From IMG/VR virus record IMGVR_UViG_3300044796_000657, positions 62,001 through 126,000 of that record: 64,000 bases of DNA. One strand, 5' to 3'. Below the pieces are notes generated by a model. It did not search any database, was not told the origin of the DNA, and worked only from the letters and a program-made list of their open reading frames with translations. This stretch comes from a virus. The translations under genes were made by a program, and so were the position numbers. Shown here in pieces: positions 22,841 through 30,558 of the stretch; within the stretch, counting starts at the first letter, position 1, and each line of letters begins with the position of its first letter.

Positions 22841-23425
22841 TTAAGCCGCTACCAGTGCAACGGCATCTTCATCGAGTTTTTGTTTTTTGTTCTTCCACGG
22901 CTTGGTAAGAAGGCGAGTCACTTCTTCCGCTGGCAATTCTGCCACGAACTTCGTTACCCCACCCATGCTCAGAATGCCTGCGATGATGTTAATACATGCC
23001 ATGATGACATACATGGTACCGACGATGTAATAGGCACTTGCCCACAACATAATCGTAGCAATCCAACCGAACACGAATTGCCGTATGACCGTGAAATATC
23101 GGACTGGAATTAACGTTGCTGTGGCACAAGCCTCTTGACCTTCTTTCTCTGACAGATTACCCTTGTAGGTCATGCCGTAAAAGATCACAATGGCCATCCA
23201 TGTCATCACACAGGAAAAGCCATAGGACAAACCCGATGCCCATGCGAGTGCAGGCAGCAAGTTCGTCACGATTTGCGGCAGATGATCCGTTTGTGTTGAC
23301 ACCAATACCGCTGCGGGTACGCCGTAAAAGGTTAAGAACCACATAAGACCCCCGAACCAACTGTAAAGCGACCGGCGGGCACGCATTGAGCTGATCAGCT
23401 TCTTTTGGTCTTTCGTGAGCGTCAT
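22841..23425 (-). CDS. Integral membrane protein, 194 aa
   Basis: About four hydrophobic segments are visible, for example LMWFLTFYGVPAAVLV, FVFGWIATIMLWASAYYIV and MACINIIAGILSMGGV. A basic C-terminal tail likely lies in the cytoplasm. The ATG overlaps the upstream TGA. The role is unknown. Confidence 0.75.
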   Translation of the reverse strand: MTLTKDQKKLISSMRARRSLYSWFGGLMWFLTFYGVPAAVLVSTQTDHLPQIVTNLLPALAWASGLSYGFSCVMTWMAIVIFYGMTYKGNLSEKEGQEACATATLIPVRYFTVIRQFVFGWIATIMLWASAYYIVGTMYVIMACINIIAGILSMGGVTKFVAELPAEEVTRLLTKPWKNKKQKLDEDAVALVAA

Positions 23426-23745
23426 AAATCCCCCATGAACTGCTTGAGAAGGTTAGAAGTGGCATTTGCCAAATCAGCCTGATCCTCACCGAGAGTACCG
23501 GCCAATTCTGTTAACTCATCTGCACGTTCTTGGCAAACCTCTTTCGTAGGTGCCGCCAACGCCAAATCACAGATAGTTAACTTTTCATGAGAGTGGCAAG
23601 CCGAATAACTCTCACAAAAAGATTCCGCTGTTTCTTCGGCCTCTTCGTATTTGAAGCCAAGAGCCAAAAGAACAGTCCCCGGATGTCCAGCTATGACTTG
23701 CGTGGGCTGTCCAAGTTTTTGATAAACGGTGACTTTCACGTTCAA
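23422..23745 (-). CDS. Uncharacterised 107-aa protein
   Basis: A short beta start is followed by acidic helices. Four Cys residues lie in the middle (FCESYSACHS and ICD, VCQ). It precedes the membrane protein with an ATGA overlap. Confidence 0.68.
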   Translation of the reverse strand: MNVKVTVYQKLGQPTQVIAGHPGTVLLALGFKYEEAEETAESFCESYSACHSHEKLTICDLALAAPTKEVCQERADELTELAGTLGEDQADLANATSNLLKQFMGDL

Positions 23746-23748
23746 GTC

Positions 23749-24330
23749 TCAGAGGGTGCAACGAGCGCCGGAGTGTTTCACGTGTAAAGATTCGCCGGGC
23801 CGGAGCAACCGTCCCGTTGTTTTTTCTTCATCCAAGTGGACTGCGAGGAAGAATTCGGCAGCGAAGGGGTTGACGTAAACCCCACCGTGCCAAATCACCC
23901 AATCGTACGACTTCGTGCTTCCATCACGCCACACCGCATTGACAATCTCAATGGCACCCATTTCCTTATTGGCGGTTCGCAGAGCGTTAACCAATACGCT
24001 CAATGGAACGCCTTCAGGAGTAGTGCCACCGTTCAACTGTTCGCCAACATAGCGAATGTGCAAAGTTTCTTCGGGTTGAAGAAGTCTTGCCCGTGAGCGG
24101 TTCAAATCGAAGTCGCCAGCGAAGAAATAATCGGCTTCAAAGGGGTTAACAAAAACCCCATCGTGCCAAACTACCCATCCCGGCTCCGTGATTGTGCCGT
24201 TATTCCAAACGGCTTCGCCAATGTACAGTGCGCCCATCGGTTGCTTAGCAACTACAAGCCTCTCAATTAAGGCCGCAATGGGTTCGTAATCAATCGGGTT
24301 GTGGCGATCAATCCATCCTTCGGGTTTCAT
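23749..24330 (-). CDS. Protein with two tandem repeats, 193 aa
   Basis: Residues about 18-98 and 110-190 are copies of the same roughly 80-residue module: both contain MGA, an AVW strand, a WHDG/WHGG turn, VNPF and a closing RLL-P-E-LH segment. The module is beta-rich and looks like a compact barrel. No family was recognised. The start at 24330 follows the promoter at 24354-24383. Confidence 0.75.
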   Translation of the reverse strand: MKPEGWIDRHNPIDYEPIAALIERLVVAKQPMGALYIGEAVWNNGTITEPGWVVWHDGVFVNPFEADYFFAGDFDLNRSRARLLQPEETLHIRYVGEQLNGGTTPEGVPLSVLVNALRTANKEMGAIEIVNAVWRDGSTKSYDWVIWHGGVYVNPFAAEFFLAVHLDEEKTTGRLLRPGESLHVKHSGARCTL

Positions 24331-24353
24331 AGCACTTCTCCAAATGAGGAAGT

Positions 24354-24383
24354 AGTATAACATATCTTCTATCGATATGTCAA
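24354..24383 (-). promoter_or_regulatory. Sigma-70-type promoter
   Basis: TTGACA, 18 bp, TATACT. It drives the tandem-repeat protein and the two genes after it. Confidence 0.82.
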
Positions 24384-24399
24384 GATAATTATTTCAAAT

Positions 24400-24663
24400 T
24401 TAAGCCCAAATTGATTTGCGTTTTGGTGGGCGATAATGCACCATTAAGTCATTGCGTGCTTTTTTGGCATTGTGCCAAAGATCATCAAATGCCTTGCGAA
24501 CGAGAATTCTCAAACCCTTGGGAAATGATCGTGGCTTGTCGTAAACAATGCGGCCACACTGTAAGCGTTGGGGCCGATCTTTGTCCTGACCACTATGTAC
24601 TTCAATAAAGCCATCGTCAGTTAATTGAACTGCACATAATGGTGAATGCTGCCATGTTCGCAT
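24400..24663 (-). CDS. Uncharacterised 87-aa basic protein
   Basis: The end is strongly basic (RPPKRKSIWA). No motif was recognised. It is the last gene of an operon of small zinc proteins. Confidence 0.68.
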   Translation of the reverse strand: MRTWQHSPLCAVQLTDDGFIEVHSGQDKDRPQRLQCGRIVYDKPRSFPKGLRILVRKAFDDLWHNAKKARNDLMVHYRPPKRKSIWA

Positions 24664-24664
24664 G

Positions 24665-24859
24665 TTAGCTTTCTTTGGGCTTCTTGGATTTAGTGGGAGT
24701 AAATTTACGCATGTAAGTTCCCTTGGCGGTTACGGTTCCTTTACAAATAGGAAACGTTACACATCCCCAAAATTCACCGAGATAACCGTTGCGAATTTGC
24801 ATGGGTGACAAACATCGTGGACACTGTCTAACCGGTGGTGGGGGTGAAGGCGTATCCAT
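24665..24859 (-). CDS. Topoisomerase-type zinc-finger protein, 64 aa
   Basis: CPRCLSPM at 14-21, then FWGCVTFPICKGTV, matches the C4 zinc finger found at the C-terminus of type IA topoisomerases. Here it stands alone with a Pro-rich start and a basic tail. It probably binds single-stranded nucleic acid. Confidence 0.75.
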   Translation of the reverse strand: MDTPSPPPPVRQCPRCLSPMQIRNGYLGEFWGCVTFPICKGTVTAKGTYMRKFTPTKSKKPKES

Positions 24860-25126
24860 TTATCTTCTCATTAACGCTTTGAAGAAATGATAGAGTCCAG
24901 CAGCGATCAGAATAAGGCCAAGCCACCAAATGGCAAAGTAAACCACAATGCCTATGAAAACAACCCAGAGATTACCGTATGCGTTATTGGGCGTAACAGA
25001 AATTGTGTCGTAGATGCCACCCGTATCCATAAGGGCAGGGATGTAAGGATTGTGATGGCAATACGGACACTGAACAGCGCCAGTATTAACTACGTTTTTA
25101 CAATTCGCACACTGGAATGTTGTCAT
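24860..25126 (-). CDS. Zinc ribbon with a membrane segment, 88 aa
   Basis: CANC at 6-9 and CPYC at 20-23 make one zinc ribbon. Two hydrophobic stretches follow (VVFIGIVVYFAIWWLGLILIA). Small zinc-ribbon membrane proteins are common in bacteria without a known role. The TAA overlaps the next ATG. Confidence 0.75.
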   Translation of the reverse strand: MTTFQCANCKNVVNTGAVQCPYCHHNPYIPALMDTGGIYDTISVTPNNAYGNLWVVFIGIVVYFAIWWLGLILIAAGLYHFFKALMRR

Positions 25127-25129
25127 ATG

Positions 25130-25354
25130 TCACCTAATGAAACGAGCAAACAAGAATGTTGTTTGTTCGTATACTTCTACGATGCAAGGCACCTTGAACA
25201 TCTGCACATAGTCCATAACGCACTCGACCACAGTTAGAAGGTCTTGTGTGTTGGTGGACAAAAAACAAATGGTCGCCAATTTTTGTCCATTTGAACTACT
25301 AATCACCATACTGCATGGTGATTTATGAACATCATCCATGTTAATGTCACTCAC
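25130..25354 (-). CDS. Uncharacterised 74-aa protein
   Basis: An alpha/beta protein with a few Cys residues. AGGTGACAT after its stop serves the next gene. No family was recognised. Confidence 0.65.
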   Translation of the reverse strand: MSDINMDDVHKSPCSMVISSSNGQKLATICFLSTNTQDLLTVVECVMDYVQMFKVPCIVEVYEQTTFLFARFIR

Positions 25355-25911
25355 GATTTCAGGTGGCAGTAATCGTAAATCGGCGTTGGTTGTTGCTCTC
25401 GATAGTAATTCGGCGTAATAACTAATCGATGTTCGCCGACGCCCAATTCTGCCTGCACACTGCTCGATATATCAACGACATCTTCAATCTCGGCATTGGT
25501 GTTATTAAACCTCAATTTGCCGAGCTGTGCCATAAGACGGTTGAAGTTTGGCATCACCTTGGGCATAGCAAACACGCTGCACCCTTGAACCTGTTGGCTT
25601 GTGCCAATCGGCTCTTTCATACGGGAAGAACATCGCAGCACTACCAAGTGTGTCCAATTTTCAGGCGGTTTTTCGTCAACGAAAACCACGATGCCTTTTC
25701 CGTTTGTAATCGTGGGTTCCCAACATGCGAGGTTTCCAATTAACGACAACCTCGTCATGTATTGATTGGAGCGGTCTGATTCCTTGAAATGCACTGGTTG
25801 ACTTTCAGCACATTCAGAAAGCCCAACGTCAAACATGTGAACAGGACGCCACAAAATGGTGCCCGGAATTAACATGGTGGCATAGTTGTCGGCAACCGTC
25901 AAAGTTTTCAT
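25351..25911 (-). CDS. Uncharacterised 186-aa protein
   Basis: First gene of the operon after conserved element copy 23, with CTGGAGCGGTT before the ATG. A beta-rich first half includes VVFVDEKPPENW. No family was recognised. Confidence 0.72.
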   Translation of the reverse strand: MKTLTVADNYATMLIPGTILWRPVHMFDVGLSECAESQPVHFKESDRSNQYMTRLSLIGNLACWEPTITNGKGIVVFVDEKPPENWTHLVVLRCSSRMKEPIGTSQQVQGCSVFAMPKVMPNFNRLMAQLGKLRFNNTNAEIEDVVDISSSVQAELGVGEHRLVITPNYYREQQPTPIYDYCHLKS

Positions 25912-25941
25912 AACCGCTCCAGTTTCATTTCACGCAATGGT

Positions 25942-25955
25942 GGGTGTATGGTCAC
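25942..25955 (-). promoter_or_regulatory. Conserved leader element, copy 23
   Basis: An exact copy 30 nt before the start at 25911. Its TGA ends the gene upstream. Confidence 0.85.
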
Positions 25956-26425
25956 TTGGCTTCGACAAGTGCTTCGACAAGTGCGGGCGGCGACATTTCA
26001 AGACGCTTGTAGAATTTGGCGATTTGTTCCTCACTATCTGGTCGCCAGCCGAACGCTTCGGTGGCAATTTGAGCAATCAGATCATGGGATTGCTTCATCA
26101 GCCAGTCTTTCATATCCAGTCGCACAACCTCATACCAAACCGGTTTGGATTTGGATTTATACGGGCCACGGAAGTGAATGAAGCGACCCTTGGGGGTGAA
26201 TGTCCAATCCGTGTCCGTAGCCAGCACGGAAAAATTGGTTTGGAAGTCCTTGAGCGTCATATGCTCATCGGCTTCGGGATTAACTGCCCGAAGTAGTTTC
26301 CGCACCTTTTTCTTCAACAATTTCACCCCATTGCCCAGAGCGAGGTGACATTCCGCCGTGATCGGGATCAGCCCTTTGAGTGGGCCATCCGTCGCCAGAA
26401 AGTCGGTTAAGTTGCGCCATGCCAT
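25952..26425 (-). CDS. Uncharacterised 157-aa protein
   Basis: Basic and helical at first, then beta-rich (WTFTPKGRFIHFRG). Codons lean to G/C-ending. No family was recognised. Confidence 0.72.
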   Translation of the reverse strand: MAWRNLTDFLATDGPLKGLIPITAECHLALGNGVKLLKKKVRKLLRAVNPEADEHMTLKDFQTNFSVLATDTDWTFTPKGRFIHFRGPYKSKSKPVWYEVVRLDMKDWLMKQSHDLIAQIATEAFGWRPDSEEQIAKFYKRLEMSPPALVEALVEAK

Positions 26426-26585
26426 TGTTTATTCCCGTAAGGACTAACAGAAGAAATACCAAACAGCCAAACATTACAAGTCGAGATCGACCTTGTAGCC
26501 ACGTTGCTAGATCGTATTGAACAACGTCCAGCATGAATTCAAATTCACAATTTTCGCACGTTTCATACATTACAATTTTTACCAT
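26280..26585 (-). CDS. Small membrane protein overlapping its neighbour
   Basis: CENCEFEF near the N-terminus precedes a hydrophobic helix (LVMFGCLVFLLLVLTGI). The frame stays open for another 145 nt inside the gene at 25952-26425. Either the overlap is real or the true product is shorter through an unseen error. The N-terminal part is convincing, the C-terminal part is not. Confidence 0.45.
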   Translation of the reverse strand: MVKIVMYETCENCEFEFMLDVVQYDLATWLQGRSRLVMFGCLVFLLLVLTGINNGMAQLNRLSGDGWPTQRADPDHGGMSPRSGQWGEIVEEKGAETTSGS

Positions 26586-26590
26586 TTTTT

Positions 26591-26854
26591 TCAAGACTTG
26601 TCAAGAAAAAAATCAACAATTTTATATTCCTTTGTATAGATTCTTTCTTGGCAAGCGAAACAACCTCGAAAGCACAAAAAACACAATGGTGGAGGCCAAA
26701 AATCTGAAACGAGTTTGTAATGATAATACTTATTATCTTTGCCTATCATCATAATGTGGGGAACAATTCGCCCTCGCCAAAGTATGATTGGCTTAAATTT
26801 TCGCAACCACAATGCGAGAACAATGGCTCCGATAAGACAATTACCGTATGGCAT
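26591..26854 (-). CDS. Uncharacterised 87-aa protein with hydrophobic start
   Basis: A hydrophobic N-terminus (GNCLIGAIVLALWL) suggests a membrane anchor. Several Cys residues follow (CFLCFRGCFAC). The role is unknown. Confidence 0.65.
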   Translation of the reverse strand: MPYGNCLIGAIVLALWLRKFKPIILWRGRIVPHIMMIGKDNKYYHYKLVSDFWPPPLCFLCFRGCFACQERIYTKEYKIVDFFLDKS

Positions 26855-26855
26855 G

Positions 26856-27242
26856 TTAATTTACCTTTCGATAAACAATCCAAAACCTTTTTCCGCTCGG
26901 TTCTGACACCAGACAACTTTTGTCCCCACCAAACCTCATGAGATTAACAGCATCGGCTTTGTGTTTACAAAAAGAAAGAGTATAATTTTTGGCTGCTGCC
27001 ATTAACGCAGCAATCGCATGATAGCAAATACTTGAACGAAGTCCCTTGCAGTGACCTTTATCTGAACAGCACGATTTGACAATGAGTAGATTGGCTTCAC
27101 CCAAACCATCAACACGATCAAATTCAACACTGTACAATTCGCTGTCATGGCCGGGCACTGTCGCATGGACAATACGACCCCTCTCATCGAAAGCACAAAG
27201 CCGCACGAATTCGGCGGCTTTCTTGGCACTTTCTATATTCAT
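26856..27242 (-). CDS. SWIM-type zinc-finger protein, 128 aa
   Basis: The middle has paired cysteines (SCCSDKGHC) and then ICYHAIAALMAA, resembling the SWIM zinc finger (CxC, spacer, CxH) with its following helix. Such fingers bind DNA or partner proteins. The second ATG (27242) has the better SD spacing from AGGGG. Confidence 0.65.
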   Translation of the reverse strand: MNIESAKKAAEFVRLCAFDERGRIVHATVPGHDSELYSVEFDRVDGLGEANLLIVKSCCSDKGHCKGLRSSICYHAIAALMAAAKNYTLSFCKHKADAVNLMRFGGDKSCLVSEPSGKRFWIVYRKVN

Positions 27243-27265
27243 TGTCATTCCCCTATTGTCAATTA

Positions 27266-27279
27266 GGGTGTATGGTCAC
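27266..27279 (-). promoter_or_regulatory. Conserved leader element, copy 24
   Basis: An exact copy 23 nt before the start at 27242. Its TGA ends the zinc-ribbon gene upstream. Confidence 0.85.
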
Positions 27280-27767
27280 ACCATCTTGTAATCATCGCCA
27301 CCCAATAGGGCAACCAATTTATCGTAATTTTTACGCAAGTCTTTGTTGGGATGATGTTCGGCCAAGTAGCCGAGAGCGTGATTTGTGTACTTGTCGCCCA
27401 AACGTGCGGCCACTTGTCGCAATTGTATAGCCCATTCCACCATCGTCATATCGTTAACTGGTTTCTTGAATTCGTATTCCGGCCACTTGGATACGGTATC
27501 GGCAGCGGGAACATAAATCTTAACGGTTCGCACTACCCGAATGGTGGGTGTAATGAAAGCCGGGTCTTTGGATTTCTTTTCTCGCTTTGGTTTGGGCGTT
27601 TCAGCCATGCCAGTTAAATCATAACGGCAAAACGAACACTCCAAACTGAATTCGGGAATGCGTTTGTTGCATGACGGACACACATCATCGCTGAAGTTGT
27701 AGCCGCATGTACAAATAATTTCTTCGGTATCTAATACCGCTTCACAATCAGGACAATCCTTAGTCAT
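27276..27767 (-). CDS. Double zinc-ribbon protein, paralog
   Basis: CPDC and CTC form the first ribbon, CPSC and CSFC the second, all within the first 50 residues. A Lys-rich linker and a 90-residue helical domain ending in LLGGDDY follow. It is the tandem paralog of 27771-28397, which ends in LLGGEDY, and a relative of the gene at 1-297. Confidence 0.78.
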   Translation of the reverse strand: MTKDCPDCEAVLDTEEIICTCGYNFSDDVCPSCNKRIPEFSLECSFCRYDLTGMAETPKPKREKKSKDPAFITPTIRVVRTVKIYVPAADTVSKWPEYEFKKPVNDMTMVEWAIQLRQVAARLGDKYTNHALGYLAEHHPNKDLRKNYDKLVALLGGDDYKMV

Positions 27768-27770
27768 TTT

Positions 27771-28397
27771 TCACCAATTGCGGAAGGTATAATCTTCACC
27801 GCCGAGAAGTCGAAGAATCCTGTCGGCATTGGCCAACAAAACATCATTGCGACCATCTTTGCCGTGTCGCTTGGCGTGCCAAACGGCTTCTTGAGCACAC
27901 CAATTTGCGATGGCGTGATTACTCAAATAAACGCTACTACGGCAAGAAACCTGTGTTCGGTATTCTTCTCGGAAGTTAACCGCCCACTCTCGAAGGTTGT
28001 CGTCAGTGATTTCCTGATCCTTGGGCCAGAACAATGCCGAATAAGAAATGTCAGGCGTGCCGTAGTTGCCCAAAGCAACGGAATGGCTCAACCTCATACC
28101 ACCCAATTTAGGTTGGTTTTGTGGGCGATCTTCATCCACGTATTCATCATACGTTTGTTCCGGTTCTGGAGCGACTGCTACCGCTACCGGAATGAGTTCT
28201 TTGGATTTTTTGGGCTTGGGTGCTGCCTTAACTTTCGCTGGCGTGCCACTCAGAATGTCGTAATTGCAGTGAGGGCAAGTCGGCGATCCTTCTTCGATAC
28301 GAGCCTTGCAGCCCGGACAATCGTCCATCGAAAAATCGTAGCCACACTCACAGACAATGCCTGCAACATTGGCTTTACATTCGGGGCAAGGTTTCAT
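27771..28397 (-). CDS. Double zinc-ribbon protein, paralog
   Basis: CPEC/CECG and CPGC/CPHC make two ribbons. A Pro/Lys linker and a C-terminal domain with AVWHAKRHGK and LLGGEDY follow. The start at 28397 (GAGGTGCTCG before it) fits better than one four codons upstream. Together with 27276-27767 it looks like a tandem gene duplication. Confidence 0.78.
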   Translation of the reverse strand: MKPCPECKANVAGIVCECGYDFSMDDCPGCKARIEEGSPTCPHCNYDILSGTPAKVKAAPKPKKSKELIPVAVAVAPEPEQTYDEYVDEDRPQNQPKLGGMRLSHSVALGNYGTPDISYSALFWPKDQEITDDNLREWAVNFREEYRTQVSCRSSVYLSNHAIANWCAQEAVWHAKRHGKDGRNDVLLANADRILRLLGGEDYTFRNW

Positions 28398-28429
28398 CGA
28401 GCACCTCATCGTAATGATTACGACATGTA

Positions 28430-28443
28430 GGGTGTATGGTCAC
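28430..28443 (-). promoter_or_regulatory. Conserved leader element, copy 25
   Basis: An exact copy 32 nt before the start at 28397. It starts one base after the -10 box of the promoter at 28445-28473, so it would sit at the transcription start. Confidence 0.85.
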
Positions 28444-28444
28444 C

Positions 28445-28473
28445 AGCCTACCATAAGTTAAAGTGAAAGTCAA
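28445..28473 (-). promoter_or_regulatory. Promoter directly upstream of a leader element
   Basis: TTGACT, 17 bp, TAGGCT. The -10 box is imperfect. The conserved element follows at once. Confidence 0.6.
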
Positions 28474-29261
28474 GACTTATCTTTTAAGAATTCACGGAAA
28501 GATTCCCCATATTTGAACGCATAAGGATCAAAGGCTTGCCACTTTTGACGTTGTGTTAAACGTGAAGGTTTGTTAGATGGCTTAGATCCTCCCTTACAAC
28601 CAAATGCTTTTAGACTGTTCAATTCGGGATAGCGATCCATATCACCATGACACAAAACGCTACGAGCTTGACCTTTTTGACGATAAGTTCCACTGTGTAA
28701 AAGAAGTCTCAATTCCTTCAACTGATCAAAGGTGTACTTTTGTCCATCTATGAAATAGGTTCCATCATGTTTTGCCACTTTTATAGGTTTAGGCTCAGCA
28801 ACCGCACGATGAGCAGATTTGGGGTGTATGGCTTGTGCTTTTTTGTCTGCTCCTACCAACACAACTTCCATCTTAGATAACATAGGAAAGACTTGTTGTA
28901 ATTTTTTGACACACTTTGACGTATTGGGATTAGTTAACGGCGTCCACAAAGCAATAACCATTTCCTTATAAAGAATACCAAATCGTCCAAGTAAAGCAGG
29001 TGTATTGGCCAAAGCAGCCTTACGAGTCCTAAATGGCTTTTTATAACTTGCACTCAACTTAGCCTTATCAGGAAAAACCATATCAAAAACCATATCGTCA
29101 TCATCTTCAACGTCACGTTGCAACATTTCTTCGTGCGTTTTATGGCCATCATCATCATATAGTAATTCGTTAGACCACGGCAAAAAGAAAAACGTCTTCT
29201 TGCTATCGCTATTGTGATAAATTGTGTCAGGATCGATGTGATCGTAAAGAGTAATATCCAT
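28470..29261 (-). CDS. Uncharacterised 263-aa protein
   Basis: An acidic patch (EDDDDMVFD) near residue 55 is followed by a basic half. No family was recognised. A stretch of its coding DNA near 28820 resembles part of the leader element by chance. Confidence 0.72.
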   Translation of the reverse strand: MDITLYDHIDPDTIYHNSDSKKTFFFLPWSNELLYDDDGHKTHEEMLQRDVEDDDDMVFDMVFPDKAKLSASYKKPFRTRKAALANTPALLGRFGILYKEMVIALWTPLTNPNTSKCVKKLQQVFPMLSKMEVVLVGADKKAQAIHPKSAHRAVAEPKPIKVAKHDGTYFIDGQKYTFDQLKELRLLLHSGTYRQKGQARSVLCHGDMDRYPELNSLKAFGCKGGSKPSNKPSRLTQRQKWQAFDPYAFKYGESFREFLKDKS

Positions 29262-29268
29262 ATCTTAT

Positions 29269-29628
29269 TTACGCATAGGATACAATGTTAATGGCCCGGT
29301 GTGGATAAAAGGACACTTTTCTTAAATCTTGCCCCTTTTTCACAGCCACCGCAATCGCATAAACATCAACAAGCATACCCTTCTTTTTAGCCGCTTTACC
29401 CAATCTACTAAAATGTTTGCCTGTTGCGCCAGACATTGTCATAGCCGACTGAAGACCATACCAAGAAGCAGTAAGACCAAATGGAGCTAACGCTTCCGCC
29501 AAAACCGTTTCCCGCTGCTTAATAGGATAGCGCTGAATGTTCTTCAAAAGAACCTTCAAAAATCGCCGCATCCGCATTGGGGCGACCTTTTTTGAAGGTT
29601 CTTTTTTGTATTTGATGAATTTGCTCAT
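29269..29628 (-). CDS. Uncharacterised 119-aa basic protein
   Basis: Very basic N-terminal half (KKVAPMRMRRFLKVLLKN), then helices. It could bind nucleic acid. It couples to the phosphoesterase gene by a 4-nt overlap. Confidence 0.7.
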   Translation of the reverse strand: MSKFIKYKKEPSKKVAPMRMRRFLKVLLKNIQRYPIKQRETVLAEALAPFGLTASWYGLQSAMTMSGATGKHFSRLGKAAKKKGMLVDVYAIAVAVKKGQDLRKVSFYPHRAINIVSYA

Positions 29629-30404
29629 TTGCCATGATGGGGAAAATAGGTTCTAGCAGCTTCTGTTTGATTATGAGCTGGCATCAAGGTTTCAAGAATT
29701 TCCACAATGTTGATAGGTCGATACCAAACATCCCAACCACAATCAAACGCACAAAAGATGCCGGGCAACTCACCGTGACTGTGACCATACAAGTTAATGC
29801 TGCGTGGTGGCTTCCCGCCTTCGATTGCTTGTCGATTGTGCTGTGACTTATTCCAAACCCTCATACTGTAATGAGTACACGTTAAGAGACTGCCTTTATA
29901 GACGATAGGGATTTTATGCTGATCGCAGAGCTTCCCTGACAACTGCAACTCAAATCCCATAGGGTGAATACCTTCAATGTATTCAGTCTCGCTCACCTCA
30001 TGGCACCGAGGGCATTTCTTTTCAAATGCCTCATTCTTATCAACGTGAAGGCAATTCAAGCATTGTTTTTGCCAGCGAAACAATTTCCAAACCGGTTGAT
30101 TACGAACTAATACGCCATCTCTTTTAACGAATATCCTATCGTGATTGCCACCAACCCAAATGATGTGTTTACAGTTAATGTTGTTCAAGTATTCTTGGAC
30201 TTTGGCAACATAAGCGAATTCATCATCCAATTCACCGGGCAAACCCAAATCGCCATTGTAGATGAACAAATCATCCGGTTTGACGTATTCGTTTGTGACT
30301 TCATAGATGTGTTTATTCATTGCGGCAGCATCGACATAAGGGCGTTTGCTGTACCGGATAACGTTGTTGTGATCAAGATGATAATCAGAACTATGCCAAA
30401 TCAT
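29625..30404 (-). CDS. Calcineurin-like phosphoesterase with a zinc-ribbon insert
   Basis: Metallophosphoesterase motifs in order: DYHLDH near residue 7, GDLG near 50, GGNHD near 85, a His (THYS) and GHSHG near 220. These bind two metal ions and cut phosphodiesters or phosphomonoesters. Between GNHD and the third motif an insert with CLNC and CPRC adds a zinc ribbon, which I have not seen as standard in this family. The start at 30404 follows the structured leader RNA at 30422-30489. Confidence 0.88.
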   Translation of the reverse strand: MIWHSSDYHLDHNNVIRYSKRPYVDAAAMNKHIYEVTNEYVKPDDLFIYNGDLGLPGELDDEFAYVAKVQEYLNNINCKHIIWVGGNHDRIFVKRDGVLVRNQPVWKLFRWQKQCLNCLHVDKNEAFEKKCPRCHEVSETEYIEGIHPMGFELQLSGKLCDQHKIPIVYKGSLLTCTHYSMRVWNKSQHNRQAIEGGKPPRSINLYGHSHGELPGIFCAFDCGWDVWYRPINIVEILETLMPAHNQTEAARTYFPHHGK

Positions 30405-30421
30405 ATTAAGCCTCGCCAACC

Positions 30422-30489
30422 CGCAGGGGATGGCATCGCACTGCAATGCCTTCCGCTGTTGTCAACGGAATCTGCCGGAATCCCCTGCG
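30422..30489 (-). ncRNA. Three-way-junction leader RNA
   Basis: On the minus strand a 10-bp closing stem (30489-30480 with 30431-30422) encloses a 9-nt single-stranded joint, an 8-bp hairpin with ACAA loop (30470-30451) and an 8-bp hairpin with AGU loop (30450-30432). Each hairpin has one U-G pair, and the two hairpins and the closing stem abut without gaps. It lies about 12 nt after the -10 box of the promoter at 30502-30530 and 18 nt before the phosphoesterase ATG. This layout fits a cis-acting leader such as a riboswitch. Confidence 0.65.
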
Positions 30490-30501
30490 AGCTTCCCAAA
30501 G

Positions 30502-30530
30502 ATGATAACATATCACACGCTGTTTGTCAA
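30502..30530 (-). promoter_or_regulatory. Sigma-70-type promoter
   Basis: TTGACA, 17 bp, TATCAT. Transcripts would start just before the three-way-junction RNA. Confidence 0.82.
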
Positions 30531-30558
30531 GTACTTTTTTGTGTATTACTGTACGGGA

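Noticed and set aside
28815-28830. Another partial leader element (GGGTGTATGG on plus)
   Set aside because: It sits inside a coding region, lacks the GTCAC end and precedes no gene start.
29784-29798. A plus-strand copy of the leader element (GTGACCATACA)
   Set aside because: It lies inside the coding region of the phosphoesterase, matches only 11 bases, and encodes the conserved LYGHSHG motif on the other strand. It is chance.
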